Positions 63,113 through 64,000 of a DNA stretch of 64,000 nucleotides are shown here, piece by piece (within the stretch, counting starts at the first letter, position 1; the number at the start of each line of letters is the position of its first letter). This DNA comes from Pseudomonas arsenicoxydans (GTDB lineage Bacteria; Pseudomonadota; Gammaproteobacteria; Pseudomonadales; Pseudomonadaceae). The notes under the pieces are model-generated. The model had not been told where the DNA came from and did not search any database. It saw only the letters and a list, made by a program, of their open reading frames with translations. The stretch lies in assembly GCF_006438915.1 (NCBI RefSeq), contig NZ_RCZE01000002.1, forward strand, positions 3,144-67,143. Reading direction: 5' to 3'. A program made the translations under genes and the position numbers.

Positions 63113-64000
63113 TCACCCAAACAGCCAATACCCCAACAACGTCAGCACCAACACCGCCAATACCGGCCGCAGCACGCGGTAAGCCTTGGGATGACGACGT
63201 TTCCACTGTTTAACCACCCCACTGAACTTGTCGCTGGAGTTCTTGCTCCAGGCATAAGCCCGATTGATCCCGCCAACGCGCTCATCATCAAGGTTTTGCG
63301 GTGCCGTGGCACGACCGAGCCAGCCGCTGATCCAGCGGTTGATGCCCGTCATGATGCGATTACTCAGCGGACGCTCAATGTCGCAGAACAGAATTACCCG
63401 GGTTGTCCCGGTTTCGTTCTTGACCCAATGCACATAGGTCTCATCGAACATCACGTCTTCGCCATCGCGCCAGGCGTAGACCTGACCGTCAACGAAGATG
63501 CGGCAATCATCGGAGTTGGGTGTCGACAGACCCAAGTGGTAACGCAAGGAACCGGCAAACGGATCACGGTGCGGATTGAGGTGGCTGTCACCAGGCAGTA
63601 ACGCAAACATCGCACCCTTTACGTTGGGAATGCTGTTGACCAGTTCCACGGTCTTCGGGCACAGGGCTTCTGCCGAGGGCAATGCCTTGTCGTACCACTT
63701 GAGGTAAAAACGCTTCCAGCCTTTCTTGAAGAACGAACCGAAACCGGCGTCGTTGTTCTTCTCGGCAGCGCGGATATAGCCCTCGTCGAACAAGTGCATC
63801 GCTTCGTCGCGGATAACTTTCCAGTTGTCCTTGAGCACGTCCAGTTCCGGAAACTTGCTGCGGTCCAGATAGGGTTTGGACGGGACACTGGAGAACAGGT
63901 ACATCAGGGCGTTGTAGGGCGCGAACAGCGCCGAGTGATTGACGAATTGCCGCAATACCGGCAATCGCGCCTTGCCGCGCAAATGGACATAAAGCGTGCT
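63113..64000 (-). CDS. lpxO: Lipid A hydroxylase LpxO (5' end outside the window)
   Basis: At least 295 residues of an Fe(II)/2-oxoglutarate-dependent aspartyl/asparaginyl beta-hydroxylase-fold protein. Iron ligands lie in LNPHRDPFAGSLRYHLGL (His-x-Asp) and FDETYVHWVKNE (His); the 2-oxoglutarate Arg is in TRVILFCD. A C-terminal helix, VLRPVLAVLVLTLLGYWLF, and the N-terminal membrane helix, of which only LYVHLRGK is inside the window, anchor it to the inner membrane. LpxO adds the S-2-hydroxyl to lipid A acyl chains. The reading frame is open through 64000, so the gene is cut by the window end. Confidence 0.92.
   Translation of the reverse strand, partial: STLYVHLRGKARLPVLRQFVNHSALFAPYNALMYLFSSVPSKPYLDRSKFPELDVLKDNWKVIRDEAMHLFDEGYIRAAEKNNDAGFGSFFKKGWKRFYLKWYDKALPSAEALCPKTVELVNSIPNVKGAMFALLPGDSHLNPHRDPFAGSLRYHLGLSTPNSDDCRIFVDGQVYAWRDGEDVMFDETYVHWVKNETGTTRVILFCDIERPLSNRIMTGINRWISGWLGRATAPQNLDDERVGGINRAYAWSKNSSDKFSGVVKQWKRRHPKAYRVLRPVLAVLVLTLLGYWLFG

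Overview
The window is chromosomal DNA from a Pseudomonas, most likely the P. fluorescens group. This is inferred from an MvaT-family nucleoid protein, the HrpA-AceK neighbourhood, LpxO, an Anr-era style CioAB oxidase, tripartite tricarboxylate transporters, and many Pseudomonas-type REP palindromes. I see no rRNA, tRNA, CRISPR array, transposase or integrase.

Positions 1 to about 25,400 look like an accessory region. Base composition is visibly less GC-rich, there are several gene remnants, and no REP palindrome is present, whereas at least nine occur to the right. It opens with stress-type genes: a KGG-repeat protein, a stand-alone ClpP-like protein, a DNA glycosylase-like gene with a suspected frameshift, a pyruvate-oxidase-like ThDP enzyme beside a CioAB-type quinol oxidase, a lysine-rich protein, a cupin, a DUF2252 protein, GlgX, a HAD phosphatase and an MvaT-family protein. 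Next comes a one-strand amino-acid block (14.8-23.1 kb): PLP gamma-family enzyme, AAT permease, LysR, threonine synthase, Lrp, ACT-less homoserine dehydrogenase and aldehyde dehydrogenase. I read it as a candidate homoserine or threonine-family catabolic system. The region ends with an SOS-controlled umuDC pair placed exactly against the 3' remnant of an MscS-type channel gene, which marks the junction with the core chromosome.

From 25.4 to 48.1 kb the genes are ordinary Pseudomonas core: ycaC-like hydrolase with a divergent LysR, MepB, EamA exporters, azoR, a LysR/hydrolase/cyclophilin group, an ABC exporter, aqpZ, a GNAT-like protein, a porin, an ECF sigma factor with its zinc anti-sigma factor, a FabH-like synthase, hrpA and aceK.

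From 48.2 to 60.2 kb lies a sugar-acid locus. The minus strand carries MFS importer, lactonase-like amidohydrolase, PdxA2-like dehydrogenase, enolase-superfamily dehydratase, FAH-fold AraD1 protein and ketoglutarate-semialdehyde dehydrogenase. The plus strand carries TctC-TctB-TctA and a LysR regulator. Together they fit a lactone to acid to 2-keto-3-deoxy acid to 2-oxoglutarate route. The right end has a roughly 720 bp inverted-repeat element, an EamA exporter, a GNAT-like gene, a small basic protein and lpxO running off the window.
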